A model generated the notes under the pieces. That model saw only the letters and a list, made by a program, of their open reading frames with translations, was not told the DNA's origin and ran no database searches. Positions 57,378 to 64,000 of a DNA stretch of 64,000 nt are shown here, one piece after another. Origin of the DNA: Umezawaea sp049997955 (lineage in GTDB: Bacteria > Actinomycetota > Actinomycetes > Mycobacteriales > Pseudonocardiaceae); contig JAEBDY010000001.1 of assembly GCA_049997955.1 (NCBI GenBank), forward strand, positions 620,001 through 684,000. The letters run 5' to 3'. The translations under genes were made by a program, and so were the position numbers. Position 1 is the first letter of the stretch. Every line of letters begins with the position of its first letter.

Positions 57378-58535
57378 CTAGTCGACGCAAGGCACTTCGG
57401 GTTGGACGGCCCGGTGTGCGCCGTCCAGACCGACCACCTTGCCACCCGCCATGCGCTGGGGCGGGCTCGGGGGCGTGCTGGGGACCAGGGTGGGGCCGAG
57501 CAGCCTGCCGACGAAGGCCTTCACGGTGGCCACGTCGACCCGGACGACGCTCTGCCCGCGCTCGTTGCGGGCGTCGGCGTCGGCCACCGGGATGGTGGCG
57601 AACTCCACGCTGCCGCCCGCGACGCCCTTCGCCTGCTGGGCGAGGGTCACGAGGTCGAGCTTCTCGTCCACCACGACCGACTTGGTGACCGCGTCCAGCA
57701 GTCCGGTGAGCTTGGCCTGGTCGGTGAACGTCCCCGCGGACAGCAGTTCGGCGACGGCGGCGGACATGAACACCTGCTGCCGCCGGATCCGGCCGAGGTC
57801 GCCGCCGGGCAGGTTGCGCTGCCGCACGAACGCGAGCGCGTCGCCGCCGGTCACCCGCTGCCGCCCCGCGCCGAAGTTCGCGCCGGACGACGGGTCGCTG
57901 GTGCCCGCGTTGAGGCACACCTCCACGCCGCCGATCACCTGGGTGAGCAGGTAGAAGCCGTACAGGTTGATCTCCGCGTAGTGGTCGACGCGGACCCCGG
58001 TGAGGTCCTGCACGACCTGCACGAGCGCCCGCCGCCCGGCTTGGTCGCCCTGCTTCTCCAGTTCGGCCCGGTCGGTGACGCCCTCGCCCTCCAGCCTGCG
58101 GACCGTGGCGTACTTCGTCAGCCCGTACGCCCCGTTGATCTTGTCCTCGCCGAGGTCCGGGATCGGCACGGAGGTGTCGCGCGGGATCGAGATGGCGGTG
58201 GCCTTCCCGCCGTCGTGCGGGATGCGCAGCACGATGAGCGTGTCGGTGTTCACGCCCTCGGCCGCCTCGGTGCGCAGTTGGCGCAGCACGTCGGCGGGCA
58301 ACGGGTTCCCCTGCGCGTCGGTGCGGCTGTCGCTGCCGACGAGCAGGATGTCCGTCGCGCCGTCCAGCACGGGCGGCGCGTTCGGCACGTCGGACAGGAC
58401 GGTGAGCACGTCGGTCTTGTTGACGCTCTGCTGCACCCGCTTGAGCGTGGCCCAGCCGTACCCGGAGGCCGCGAGCACGGTCGCCGACAGCAGCGCGACC
58501 AGCACGCGCCCGACCACGCCCAGGGCAGCCCTCAC
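57378..58535 (-). CDS. LytR-CpsA-Psr (LCP) family glycopolymer transferase (1)
   Basis: LCP enzymes ligate polyprenyl-linked glycopolymers (arabinogalactan or teichoic-acid-like) to peptidoglycan outside the cell. The 385-residue product has a cytoplasmic start, one membrane helix (VVGRVLVALLSATVLAASGY), then the LCP domain: DILLVGSDSRTDAQG (about 75-89), AISIPRDTSVPIP (about 130) and FVRQRNLPGGDLGRIRRQQ (about 250), with the catalytic Arg/Asp residues present. GTG 58535 follows GAGGAGGAC; the frame upstream to 58568 is not conserved. It is followed closely by the TIGR03089 gene, matching Rv3267-Rv3268. Confidence 0.9.
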   Translation of the reverse strand: MRAALGVVGRVLVALLSATVLAASGYGWATLKRVQQSVNKTDVLTVLSDVPNAPPVLDGATDILLVGSDSRTDAQGNPLPADVLRQLRTEAAEGVNTDTLIVLRIPHDGGKATAISIPRDTSVPIPDLGEDKINGAYGLTKYATVRRLEGEGVTDRAELEKQGDQAGRRALVQVVQDLTGVRVDHYAEINLYGFYLLTQVIGGVEVCLNAGTSDPSSGANFGAGRQRVTGGDALAFVRQRNLPGGDLGRIRRQQVFMSAAVAELLSAGTFTDQAKLTGLLDAVTKSVVVDEKLDLVTLAQQAKGVAGGSVEFATIPVADADARNERGQSVVRVDVATVKAFVGRLLGPTLVPSTPPSPPQRMAGGKVVGLDGAHRAVQPEVPCVD

Positions 58536-58620
58536 AGCGTCCTCCTCGGTGAATGGGGTGAACCGCAAGGCTAGCCGGCGGATGGCCGCTCAGGCGGCCG
58601 TATTCACGGAGACGGACGCC

Positions 58621-60189
58621 TCAGTTCACGCACACCAGGCCGCCGGCGTTGATGGCGGGCGGGGCTTGGGAGGTCGAAGGCGCACCGGGAACCGACGTGC
58701 CCGGCGTGCCCGCGGGGTCCGACCGGTCCTCGACGGGGTTGTAGTCGGCGCCGACGTAGACCGCGAGCTGGTTCCTGGTCAGCGACTCGTCCTCCTCGAC
58801 GACGATGTCGCCGAACTCCTTGGCCAGCTTGTCGGCCACGGCCTTGTCGCCGGGGGCGTAGCGGACCACCGTCGAGTCGAGCAGGGTGGCGGCTGTGCCC
58901 GCCTCGCCGCGCAGGTAACCCTTGCCCTCCAACGAGTCCAGCACGGTGGCGGCGAGCTTCGCGGTGCCCGCGGCGTTGTACACCTGCACGGTCACCTGGC
59001 CGTTGGGCGTCACCGGGACGTTCGACTTGCTCGGCGCCGACGTCTCGTCGGACGCCAGGTTCCTGATGAAGTTCTTCACCTGCGCCGGATCGACCTGGAT
59101 CACGTTGCCGTCGCCGTACGTGTCCATCGTGTCACCGACCGGGATGGTGCGGAACTCGATGTTGCCGCTCACCAGGCCCTGCATCTGCTCGGCGAACGTC
59201 GTGACGTCCCAACCCTGGCTGAGCACAACGGACTTCTGCACCGCGGCCACCAGGTCGTCGAGCTTGTCGATGTCGGTCAGCATGCCGGTCGACAGGACCT
59301 TCTTCGCCAGCGCGCCGATGAACACCTGCTGGCGGGCGATCCGGTCGAGGTCGCCGTTGGGCAGGCCCTCGCGCTGCCGCACGAACGACAGCGCCATCGC
59401 GCCCTCGATCGTCTGCGCGCCCGCGATGAAGTTCGCGCCGGACTTGTAGTCGCTGGTGGCCTGGTTCACGCAGACCTCGACGCCGCCGATGGCCTTGGTC
59501 ACCTCGTAGAAGCTGGCCAGGTTCACCTCGGCGTAGCGGTCGATGGTGACCGAGCCGCCGGTGAGGTTCTCGATGGTCTTGATGAGCGTCTTGCGGCCGG
59601 CGGTCGTGGACTCGACGTTGATCCGGGCCTGGTCCGCGCCCTGCGCGGCCAACTCCTCCGCGACGGTGTTCTTCTGCCGCGCGAACGCGGAGTTCAGCTT
59701 GTGCTTGCCGAAGCCGTCCGCGATCTCCACGTAGGAGTCGCGCGGGAACGAGAACGCGCGGGCGCGGGTGCCGTCGATCGGGATGTGCACCAGGATCACC
59801 GTGTCGGTGTTCATCTCGCCGTCGGCGACGCCGCCGCTGAGGAGGTCGAGCACCTCGGGCGCCAGCGGGTTGCCCTGCGCGTCGACGCGGCTGTCGATGC
59901 CGACCATCAGGATGTCGACGGCGCCGTCGAGCGGCTTGCGCCCGACGCCCGCGACCTCCTCGCCCAGCTGGGCGGCGATCACGTCGGTCGTCGTGGTGCC
60001 CTGGTCGAGCGTGCGGAAGAAGTTCCAGCCGTACCAGGTGACCACCATCACAGCGGTCGACAGCAGCGCGAGGAGGGAACGCCCCGTGATGAGAAGTGCT
60101 CGGAGCGTGGTCGAACGCTGGGGTGCGGGGCTCGCACCAACCCGGATAGGTCCTGGTTGGTCGCTCGCCAGTGGCGGTCTGCCCTCCAC
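58621..60189 (-). CDS. LCP family glycopolymer transferase with C-terminal LytR_C domain (2)
   Basis: The second LCP enzyme has 522 residues. A cytoplasmic N-terminus and one membrane helix (ITGRSLLALLSTAVMVVTWYGW in part) precede the LCP domain (DILMVGIDSRVDAQG, SFPRDSYVEI, FVRQREGLPNGDLDRIARQQ), then a LytR_C domain (VTVQVYNAAGTAKLAATVLDSLEGKGYL in part) and a Ser/Pro tail ending GGLVCVN. GTG 60189 is chosen because GGGGGAGG lies eight bases upstream; a TTG at 60222 would add 11 residues. It is divergent from rmlB, consistent with joint control of rhamnose-containing wall polymer synthesis and attachment. Confidence 0.92.
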   Translation of the reverse strand: MEGRPPLASDQPGPIRVGASPAPQRSTTLRALLITGRSLLALLSTAVMVVTWYGWNFFRTLDQGTTTTDVIAAQLGEEVAGVGRKPLDGAVDILMVGIDSRVDAQGNPLAPEVLDLLSGGVADGEMNTDTVILVHIPIDGTRARAFSFPRDSYVEIADGFGKHKLNSAFARQKNTVAEELAAQGADQARINVESTTAGRKTLIKTIENLTGGSVTIDRYAEVNLASFYEVTKAIGGVEVCVNQATSDYKSGANFIAGAQTIEGAMALSFVRQREGLPNGDLDRIARQQVFIGALAKKVLSTGMLTDIDKLDDLVAAVQKSVVLSQGWDVTTFAEQMQGLVSGNIEFRTIPVGDTMDTYGDGNVIQVDPAQVKNFIRNLASDETSAPSKSNVPVTPNGQVTVQVYNAAGTAKLAATVLDSLEGKGYLRGEAGTAATLLDSTVVRYAPGDKAVADKLAKEFGDIVVEEDESLTRNQLAVYVGADYNPVEDRSDPAGTPGTSVPGAPSTSQAPPAINAGGLVCVN

Positions 60190-60255
60190 GAGTGGTGCCT
60201 CCCCCGTGCGCGGTGCTCTCAAGCAAAGATTAGTGGGCCAGGTGCCATGGGCGCT

Positions 60256-60345
60256 GGTTGTTCTTCTTATACGGGAGACGCTGTAACAACCTGGTGGGTT
60301 GCACGCTTTACTAGGTGACCCACTGCGACGGTTACACCGGTGTAA
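60256..60345. promoter_or_regulatory. Operator-like repeats between LCP and rmlB
   Basis: GGTTGTT (60256-60262) and AACAACC (60285-60291) form an inverted repeat around a minus-strand TATAAG (60271-60266). Further right, TTACACC-GGTGTAA (60332-60345) is a perfect 14-bp palindrome abutting the rmlB ribosome site AAAGGAC (60344-60350). These look like separate control sites for the two divergent genes. Confidence 0.5.
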
Positions 60346-60356
60346 AGGACTTGGGC

Positions 60357-61340
60357 ATGCGTGTTCTGGTGACAGGCGGGGCGGGCTTCATCGGCTCCCA
60401 CTACGTCCGGGAGCTGGTGGGCGGCGCCTACCCGGCATTCGCCGACGCCGACGTCGTGGTGCTCGACAAGCTCACCTACGCGGGCAACGAGGAGAACCTC
60501 GCGCCCGCCGCCGACAGCCCGCGCTACCGGTTCGTCCAGGGCGACATCTGCGACCCGACCGCCGTCGCCGGGGTGATGGAGGGCGTCGACACCGTCGTGC
60601 ACTTCGCGGCCGAGTCGCATGTGGACCGTTCGATCACCGGGTCCGCCGACTTCGTGCTCACGAACGTGCTCGGCACCCAGACCCTGTTGCAGGGCGCGCT
60701 GGACGCCGGTGTCGGCAAGTTCGTCCACGTGTCGACGGACGAGGTCTACGGGTCGATCGACGAGGGCTCCTGGCCCGAGACCCACCCGCTGGAGCCGAAT
60801 TCGCCGTACTCGGCGTCCAAGGCGTCCTCCGACCTGCTGGCGCGGGCGTTCCACCGCACGCACGGACTGCCGGTCAGCATCACCCGGTGTTCGAACAACT
60901 ACGGTCCGTACCAGTTCCCCGAGAAGGTGCTGCCGCTGTTCGTCACGAACCTGATGGACGGCGGGAAGGTGCCGCTCTACGGCGACGGCCTCAACGTCCG
61001 TGACTGGCTGCACGTGGCCGATCACTGCCGCGGCATCCAGCTGGTCGCCGAGGCCGGCCGCGCCGGTGAGGTCTACAACATCGGCGGCGGCACCGAGCTG
61101 ACCAACCGCGAGCTGACCGAGCGGCTGCTGGAGGCGATGGGCGCCGACTGGTCGTCCGTCGAGATGGTGACCGACCGCAAGGGCCACGACCGCCGCTACT
61201 CGGTCGACATCACCAAGATCAGCACCGAACTGGGGTACGCGCCGCGGGTCGACTTCGCCGAGGGGCTCGCGAGCACCGTGGCGTGGTACCGCGACAACCG
61301 GCCGTGGTGGGAGAAGCTCAAGGCTCGGGCGAACGGCTGA
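60357..61340 (+). CDS. rmlB: dTDP-glucose 4,6-dehydratase
   Basis: It converts dTDP-D-glucose to dTDP-4-keto-6-deoxyglucose with bound NAD+, the second step to dTDP-L-rhamnose. The 327-residue product has VTGGAGFIGSHYVRELV at the N-terminus, HFAAESHVDRSI (about 80-91), STDEVYGSI with Asp/Glu catalytic residues, and the YSASKASSD Tyr-Lys pair (about 150). ATG 60357 is chosen since AAAGGAC lies upstream and similarity starts there; an in-frame GTG at 60315 falls over the palindrome. The stop overlaps rmlD by one base (TGATG). Confidence 0.95.
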   Translation: MRVLVTGGAGFIGSHYVRELVGGAYPAFADADVVVLDKLTYAGNEENLAPAADSPRYRFVQGDICDPTAVAGVMEGVDTVVHFAAESHVDRSITGSADFVLTNVLGTQTLLQGALDAGVGKFVHVSTDEVYGSIDEGSWPETHPLEPNSPYSASKASSDLLARAFHRTHGLPVSITRCSNNYGPYQFPEKVLPLFVTNLMDGGKVPLYGDGLNVRDWLHVADHCRGIQLVAEAGRAGEVYNIGGGTELTNRELTERLLEAMGADWSSVEMVTDRKGHDRRYSVDITKISTELGYAPRVDFAEGLASTVAWYRDNRPWWEKLKARANG

Positions 61341-62248
61341 TGGCGCTCGCACTGCTGGTGCCCGGAGGTCGTGGCCAGCTCGGCCGCGACCTCGTCGAGA
61401 CCGGCCCGCGCGACGGGCTCGTGCACGCGCCGTCGTCGGCGGAGCTGGACATCACCGACGCCGAGTGCGTCGCGGACGCGGTCGCCGGTTTCGCGGCTAC
61501 CGCCCGCGACGGCGGGATGCGGCCCGTGGTCGTCAACTCCGCCGCCTACACCGCCGTCGACCGGGCGGAGACCGACGAGGAGCGGGCGTTCGCGGTGAAC
61601 GCGCTCGGCCCGGAGCTGCTCGCGGTCGAGTGCGCGCGGCACGACGTGCCGCTGCTGCACGTGTCCACCGACTACGTGTTCCCCGGCGACGCCGTGCGGC
61701 CCTACGAGCCGTCCGACGGGACCGGGCCGCTCACGGCGTACGGGCGCACGAAGCTGGCGGGTGAGGAGCGGGTGCTGGCCGCCTGGGGGCGTTCCTGGGT
61801 CGTGCGCACCGCGTGGGCGTACGGCGCCTCGGGTGGCAACTTCGTGAAGACCATGGCGCGCTTGGAGGAGGAACGCGACACGGTGTCCGTTGTGGACGAC
61901 CAGCGCGGCTCGCCGACGTGGACCCGCGACCTGGCGGCCGGACTCGTGGAACTGGCGGACCTCGTCACGTCGAGGCGCGAGCCAGCGGACCGCGTGCTGC
62001 ACGGCACCGGCGGCGGCGAGACCACCTGGTACGACTTCACCCGCGCCATCTTCGAGGAGCTGGGCGCCGATCCGGGCCGGGTGCGGCCGTGCCCGTCGAC
62101 CGAGTACCCCCGCCCGGCCCCGCGCCCGGCGTACTCGGTGCTGTCCGGGAAGTCGTGGGAGCGCGCCGGGCTCACCCCGCTGCGCCCCTGGCGGGAAGCG
62201 CTTTCGGCGGCGTTCGCCGCGGGGCTCGTCAGGCCGCCCGTGACCTAG
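61340..62248 (+). CDS. rmlD: dTDP-4-dehydrorhamnose reductase
   Basis: It reduces dTDP-4-keto-rhamnose to dTDP-L-rhamnose, the donor for the rhamnosyl linker of arabinogalactan. The 302-residue product has the NAD(P) motif VPGGRGQLGRDLV, NSAAYTAVDRAETDEERAFAVN, STDYVFPGD, and YGRTKLAGEE with the Tyr-x-x-x-Lys pair (about 138). ATG 61340 is coupled to the rmlB stop. RmlA and RmlC are not in this window. The M. tuberculosis orthologue Rv3266c also neighbours the LCP gene Rv3267. Confidence 0.93.
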   Translation: MALALLVPGGRGQLGRDLVETGPRDGLVHAPSSAELDITDAECVADAVAGFAATARDGGMRPVVVNSAAYTAVDRAETDEERAFAVNALGPELLAVECARHDVPLLHVSTDYVFPGDAVRPYEPSDGTGPLTAYGRTKLAGEERVLAAWGRSWVVRTAWAYGASGGNFVKTMARLEEERDTVSVVDDQRGSPTWTRDLAAGLVELADLVTSRREPADRVLHGTGGGETTWYDFTRAIFEELGADPGRVRPCPSTEYPRPAPRPAYSVLSGKSWERAGLTPLRPWREALSAAFAAGLVRPPVT

Positions 62249-62360
62249 CCGATACCCGTCCGAGACCGCGCCGTGAACCGGTCGTCCGGACCGCACGTAT
62301 CCCCACCTGTAGACGCGCCCGGTTCCAGCGGGCTCCGTTGGCGAGCAGGGGAGTGGTCAC

Positions 62361-63509
62361 GTGCGGCATGGTGTGGACTCGGACGTGTTCGGCAAGACCG
62401 CGCACAGCCCGTCCTTCTTCGAGCTGTCCCGCAAGCTGGGGGACGGCGCGCAGCACATGGTCGACTTCTGCATCCCGTGCAACCCGTACTTCCCGACACC
62501 GCAGATGTTCGCGGCGCTGGCCAACAACCTCGAATCGATCCTGAAGTTCTACCCGAGCAGCACCGACGCCATCTCCGGTCAGCTGGCGCGGACGTTGAAG
62601 CTGAACCCCGCCACGATCGCCATGTCGAACGGGTCCACCGAGATCATCACCTGGATCGACCACCTGTGGATCAAGGAGAGCGTGGCGATCCCGATCCCCA
62701 CGTTCGGCCGGTGGACCGACCAGCCCATGGAGACCGGCAAGCGCGTCGACATGTTCCCGTTGCAGGAGAGCGAGGGCTTCGAGCTCAACATCGACGCCTA
62801 CCTCAAGTTCATCAGGACCCGCGGCTCGAAGGTCGCGGTGCTGTGCAACCCGAACAACCCCGACGGGGGCTACCTGCCCCGCCGGGAGATCATCCGGTTC
62901 ATGGACGAACTGGCCGATCTGGACCTGGTCGTCATCGACGAGTCGTTCATCGACTTCGTCGAGGTCGAGCGCAACCCGTCCGTCGTCAGCGAGGCCATGA
63001 TCAGGCCGAACGTCGTGGTGCTCAAGAGCCTCGGCAAGAACTTCGGCCTGCACGGCGTCCGCTTCGGCTACCTCGTCGCGAACCCGGCGCTGGCCAAGCG
63101 CATGGCGTCGACGCTGCCCAAGTGGAACCTCAACTCGCTCGCCGAGGCGTTCGTGTTCATGCTCGGCGACCACCTCGACGAGTACGGCGAGAGCCTCGTC
63201 AAGCTGTCGATGGACCGCTACCGCATGGGCATGGAGCTGTCGCGGCTGCCCGAACTGGACGTGTACCCGTCCCAGGCGAACTTCCTGCTGGTGAAGCTCG
63301 CCCCGGACGTGGACGGCATCGAACTGCGGGACTACCTGCTGCACAAGCAGCAGATCTTCATCCGCGAGTGCGGCAACAAGCTCGGCATGAGCGGCCAGTT
63401 CGTCCGGCTCGTCGTCCGCCCGGAGGCCGACGTGGACCGGCTGGTCTCCGGCATCCGCAGCTTCGGCAACTCCCGGTGGGACGTGGAGCGCCCGTCGCTG
63501 GTGTCCTAG
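62361..63509 (+). CDS. Class I/II PLP-dependent aminotransferase (HisC/CobC-like)
   Basis: This is a fold-type I aminotransferase of 382 residues. Visible motifs are SNGSTEIITWI (PLP phosphate region, about 90), CNPNNPDGGYLPR (about 170), VVIDESFIDF (Asp that contacts PLP N1, about 195) and LKSLGKNFGLHGVRFGYLV, whose Lys (about 226) is the Schiff-base residue. It resembles histidinol-phosphate aminotransferases and threonine-phosphate decarboxylases, but the first 60 residues (HSPSFFELSRKLGD, FCIPCNPYFPTP) are atypical. GTG 62361 follows AGGGGAG. The gap to rmlD is 112 bases, so joint transcription is uncertain. The substrate is unknown. Confidence 0.85.
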   Translation: MRHGVDSDVFGKTAHSPSFFELSRKLGDGAQHMVDFCIPCNPYFPTPQMFAALANNLESILKFYPSSTDAISGQLARTLKLNPATIAMSNGSTEIITWIDHLWIKESVAIPIPTFGRWTDQPMETGKRVDMFPLQESEGFELNIDAYLKFIRTRGSKVAVLCNPNNPDGGYLPRREIIRFMDELADLDLVVIDESFIDFVEVERNPSVVSEAMIRPNVVVLKSLGKNFGLHGVRFGYLVANPALAKRMASTLPKWNLNSLAEAFVFMLGDHLDEYGESLVKLSMDRYRMGMELSRLPELDVYPSQANFLLVKLAPDVDGIELRDYLLHKQQIFIRECGNKLGMSGQFVRLVVRPEADVDRLVSGIRSFGNSRWDVERPSLVS

Positions 63510-63940
63510 GCGTCCTGCCAGTGGACGCACGACGGCCGCTGCGCGGTGAGGAGGAACTCCTTCAACGCCGCCGCGAGCAGACCCACCTGGACCCCGCTGC
63601 CCGCCGGGTAGTCGACGTACTCCGACGCGTACACCGGCGACCCCTCCTCGCCGACGAGCGTCGAGTAGTCCTGGTCGGGGTCCGCGTAGGTCAGGTAGCC
63701 GAAGCCGCTGCTCACCGCGGCCGCCACGTCGTGGTCCGGGATCTTCACCTCGCCGGGCGCGCCGAGCAGCCCCTCGGTGTCGGGGATGAGCGCGCGCTCC
63801 TGGTGCTCGATCACCGCGGCGCCCGCGCCGGGCTCGGCGAGCCTGGCGAGCAGCGCGTCGACCTCCTCCGGCGTCGTCACGGTCATCTGCTCACCGGACT
63901 CGTCGGCGTCCTGGACGGACCACACGGCGTTGAAGCTCAT
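63506..63940 (-). CDS. Imm1-like immunity protein
   Basis: The 144-residue soluble protein has EEVDALLARLAEPGAGAAVIEH near residue 24, a central GFGYLTYADPDQDYSTLVG, YVDYPAGSGV and a terminal LLTAQRPSCVHWQDA, the pattern of the Imm1 family. Imm1 proteins neutralise deaminase-type and related polymorphic toxins in actinomycetes, including the DddA immunity protein. ATG 63940 has AGAAGG about ten bases upstream. Its stop overlaps the convergent aminotransferase stop within CTAG. The cognate toxin would lie upstream on the same strand, beyond base 64000; the 60 visible bases do not reveal it. Confidence 0.72.
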   Translation of the reverse strand: MSFNAVWSVQDADESGEQMTVTTPEEVDALLARLAEPGAGAAVIEHQERALIPDTEGLLGAPGEVKIPDHDVAAAVSSGFGYLTYADPDQDYSTLVGEEGSPVYASEYVDYPAGSGVQVGLLAAALKEFLLTAQRPSCVHWQDA

Positions 63941-64000
63941 CTCGTTTGCCTTCTCTTAGCTAGTCGTCGACGAGGCGGAATGGATGCTCTCAGTGAACGA

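Overview
The window is 64 kb of chromosome from a very GC-rich actinomycete. Protein content, the prevalence of GTG starts, the acyl-CoA carboxylase epsilon subunit, the ESX-type proteins and the paired LytR-CpsA-Psr proteins point to the Pseudonocardiales (Saccharothrix/Lentzea/Actinosynnema-like); the genus is an inference. Gene content and partial order match, from memory, the Mycobacterium tuberculosis Rv3264-Rv3308 block (pmmB, deoD, amiB1/amiA1, Rv3304, lpdA, glpD2, accA3, maf, accE5, accD5, birA, the Rv3278c PH protein, purK, purE, fadE25, the Rv3268 and Rv3267 families, rmlD). This is therefore mostly conserved chromosome core with lineage-specific insertions.

Layout. 1-3.9 kb: phospho-sugar mutase (cut by the window edge), purine nucleoside phosphorylase and a membrane Ser/Thr kinase. 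4-9 kb: mutA-mutB-meaB, the methylmalonyl-CoA mutase operon. 9.3-13.2 kb: a small membrane protein, two M20 amidohydrolases and a PhoD-like protein without its catalytic residues. 13.2-17.6 kb: glycerol locus, glpD divergent from glpF-glpK. 17.7-19.7 kb: lpdA and a gamma-glutamylcyclotransferase-like gene. 19.7-20.8 kb: non-coding, repeat-rich. 20.8-24 kb: EspG/PPE-like/small helical cluster and a DUF3558 lipoprotein. 24-27.6 kb: GNAT, HAD, DUF1707 and the biotin carboxylase/BCCP subunit. 27.8-32.5 kb: membrane protein, dicarboxylate/amino-acid symporter behind a leader peptide, maf, an MFS exporter and a truncated PadR gene. 33-33.8 kb: second repeat region. 33.8-38.6 kb: accE, carboxyltransferase subunit, birA, PH protein, HMG-CoA lyase and MaoC. 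38.7-41.8 kb: YbaB-like, WXG100-like, TNT-domain toxin and putative immunity protein. 41.8-46 kb: IMPase, two-component system, third repeat element and two GtrA proteins. 46-51.6 kb: sigma/anti-sigma fusion, degenerate GGDEF-like protein and a GntR-ABC operon. 51.7-55.9 kb: purK-purE, acyl-CoA dehydrogenase, DoxX and VC0807-like. 55.9-64 kb: SDR, TIGR03089 protein, two LCP proteins, rmlB-rmlD, an aminotransferase and an Imm1-like protein.

How it works together. The biotin carboxylase/BCCP subunit, the carboxyltransferase, AccE and BirA make a biotin-loaded acyl-CoA (probably propionyl-CoA) carboxylase whose product feeds MutAB/MeaB; HMG-CoA lyase, MaoC and the acyl-CoA dehydrogenase fit branched-chain or fatty acid catabolism. 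GlpFKD takes up and oxidises glycerol. RmlB/RmlD and the LCP proteins serve cell-wall polysaccharide synthesis and attachment.

The least ordinary features are: (i) two families of long hairpin elements, A (2 copies) and B (3 copies), all between convergent genes, with compensatory base changes between copies; (ii) a TNT toxin/immunity module; (iii) a leader peptide plus hairpin ahead of the DAACS symporter; (iv) a sigma factor fused to a membrane anti-sigma-like region; (v) a 20-bp perfect inverted repeat spanning the start of maf; and (vi) at least a dozen genes whose -10-like hexamer lies 6-8 nt before the start codon, implying leaderless mRNAs. No rRNA, tRNA, CRISPR array, transposase or prophage was seen.
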